Source: Xanthobacteraceae bacterium (lineage in GTDB: Bacteria > Pseudomonadota > Alphaproteobacteria > Rhizobiales > Xanthobacteraceae). From it: a stretch of 6,162 nt of DNA. Under the pieces are notes generated by a model. That model searched no databases, was not told where the DNA came from, and was given only the letters and a program-made list of their open reading frames with translations. How positions within the stretch are numbered: the stretch's first letter is position 1; every line of letters starts with the position of its first letter. This document shows, piece after piece, positions 5,215 to 6,162 of the stretch. The position numbers were made by a program, and so were the translations under genes. The stretch spans positions 1-6,162 of the forward strand of contig JASHQO010000315.1 in assembly GCA_030039105.1 (NCBI GenBank), read 5' to 3'.

Positions 5215-6162
5215 TGACGCGTTCCGTCGTCCCCGTGCGTCCCGGTTTGCGCGTTGGCGCCCGTTTGGGCGCTGCGCTTGTTGCTGCGTTGCTGATCGTC
5301 GGCGCCGGCGCGTGGCTCGTGCCCGACCGCGCCGCGGCGCAAGGCGTCGGCATCAATCCGTTCCGCTTCCTGCAACGCCCGGCACAGCCGAAGCCGCCGC
5401 CGGCGCCGGCCAACGGGCCGATGCTCGTGCAAGCCACCGAGATCCGCTACGACTACACCAACAACACGGTGTCGGCGGTCGGCAATGTGCAGATCTACTA
5501 CAACGGCGCCACCATCGAAGCCGACGAGGTGACCTACGACCAGAAATCCAAACGTCTGGTGGCGCGAGGCAACGTCCGGCTGACCGAAGCCAACGGCCAG
5601 ATCACCTACGGCCAAGTCATCGACCTCACCGACGACTATCGCGACGGCTTCGTCGACTCGCTGCGCCTCGAGACCGTCGACGATACACGCTTCGCCGCGC
5701 AGCGCGCCGACCGCACCCAGGGCACCTACACGGTGCTGCAAAACGGCGTCTATACCGCCTGCGCGCCGTGCGCCAACGACCCGAAGAAGCCGCCGCTCTG
5801 GCAGGTCCAGGCCGCGCGCATCATCCACGATCAAAGCGAGAAGATGCTCTACTTCGAGGACGCGCGCATCGAATTCTTCGGCGTGCCGCTGGCCTGGGTA
5901 CCGTTCATGTCGGCGCCCGATCCAACGGTCAAGCGCAAGAGCGGCTTCCTGTTTCCGATGATCAGCGAGACGTCGCAGTACGGCTTCGGTATCGAGAATT
6001 CCTATTTCTGGGCACTGGCGCCGAACTACGACCTGACCTTCTCGACTCTGGCGACGACCCAACAGGGCGTGCTCGGCCAGGTCGAGTGGCGCCAACGGCT
6101 GATGGATGGCTCCTACTCGATCAAGGCCGCAGGCATCTTCCAGCAAGATCCAGGCTACTTCA
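5214..6162 (+). CDS. lptD: LPS-assembly outer-membrane protein LptD, 5' part (cut by window end)
   Basis: LptD with LptE forms the outer-membrane translocon that inserts LPS into the outer leaflet. The window holds the first 316 residues; the rest of the barrel lies beyond the edge (full-length family members are usually about 750-850). Translation from GTG 5214 gives a signal peptide (Arg-containing N-region, hydrophobic core about 18-36, probable cleavage after AAA at 40-42). A Pro-rich linker (57-68) follows. The LptA-like jellyroll repeats (OstA domain, about 70-225) include ATEIRYDYTNNTVSAVGNV and EADEVTYDQKSKRLVARGNV. YTACAPC (180-186) aligns with E. coli YTSC around C173, and KRKSGFLFP (240-248) marks entry to the barrel, as in E. 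coli RRSGFLIP. The only cysteines seen are C183 and C186. The GTG overlaps the lptG TAG by one base (TAGTG) behind a perfect AGGAGG. The frame is open to the edge with no defects. Confidence 0.95.
   Translation, partial: MTRSVVPVRPGLRVGARLGAALVAALLIVGAGAWLVPDRAAAQGVGINPFRFLQRPAQPKPPPAPANGPMLVQATEIRYDYTNNTVSAVGNVQIYYNGATIEADEVTYDQKSKRLVARGNVRLTEANGQITYGQVIDLTDDYRDGFVDSLRLETVDDTRFAAQRADRTQGTYTVLQNGVYTACAPCANDPKKPPLWQVQAARIIHDQSEKMLYFEDARIEFFGVPLAWVPFMSAPDPTVKRKSGFLFPMISETSQYGFGIENSYFWALAPNYDLTFSTLATTQQGVLGQVEWRQRLMDGSYSIKAAGIFQQDPGYF

Noticed and set aside
4953..6146. Long minus-strand open frame (about 397 codons) antisense to lptG and lptD
   Set aside because: It is antisense to two genes with clear family matches, its translation is Arg/Gly/Ala/His-rich with no recognisable domain, and such frames arise routinely opposite high-GC genes.
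1..6162. tRNA, rRNA, CRISPR array, insertion sequence, prophage or defence genes
   Set aside because: No tRNA-like cloverleaf, regularly spaced repeats, transposase or integrase-like protein, or terminal inverted repeats were seen; the coding content is conserved housekeeping genes apart from the small protein.

Overview
This window looks like a chromosomal housekeeping segment of an alphaproteobacterium, most likely Hyphomicrobiales (Bradyrhizobium / Rhodopseudomonas / Pseudolabrys-like). The basis is the high GC of the coding regions, the family resemblance of the LptF, LptG and LptD proteins, and the gene order (pepA-holC divergent from lptF-lptG-lptD). The taxon is an inference from remembered family sequences; no search was run.

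Layout: 1-169 is the left edge, with no gene that can be called safely. It holds a possible 3' end of a plus-strand gene and a terminator-like hairpin facing the minus strand. 170-544 (minus) encodes a small 124-residue protein with a very basic Lys/Arg/Ala N-terminal tail and a compact C-terminal domain. 545-704 is an AT-rich intergenic island (59 G+C of 160, about 37%) with a 12-bp palindrome and a second inverted repeat. 705-1157 (minus) is holC (DNA polymerase III chi). 1169-2662 (minus) is pepA (M17 leucyl aminopeptidase), 11 nt upstream of holC. 2663-2963 is the divergent control region. 2964-4112 (plus) is lptF, 4123-5214 (plus) is lptG, and 5214 to the window end (plus) is the 5' part of lptD, which runs off the edge.

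How the genes work together: LptF and LptG form the inner-membrane part of the LptB2FG lipopolysaccharide extractor. LptD is the outer-membrane translocon that receives LPS at the other end of the periplasmic bridge. The three are tightly packed (Shine-Dalgarno overlapping the lptF stop; lptG stop and lptD start sharing one base), which predicts a single coupled transcript for both ends of the machine. pepA and holC form a separate minus-strand unit for peptide turnover and replication. The pepA-holC / lptFG arrangement is also found in E. coli, whereas there lptD lies elsewhere with surA-pdxA-ksgA.

No new multi-gene system is visible. The more interesting points are the small tailed protein and its odd start region, the AT-rich palindromic island, an operator-like inverted repeat between pepA and lptF, an acidic residue at a position where E. 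coli LptG has an LPS-contacting lysine, and a CxxC cysteine arrangement in LptD.
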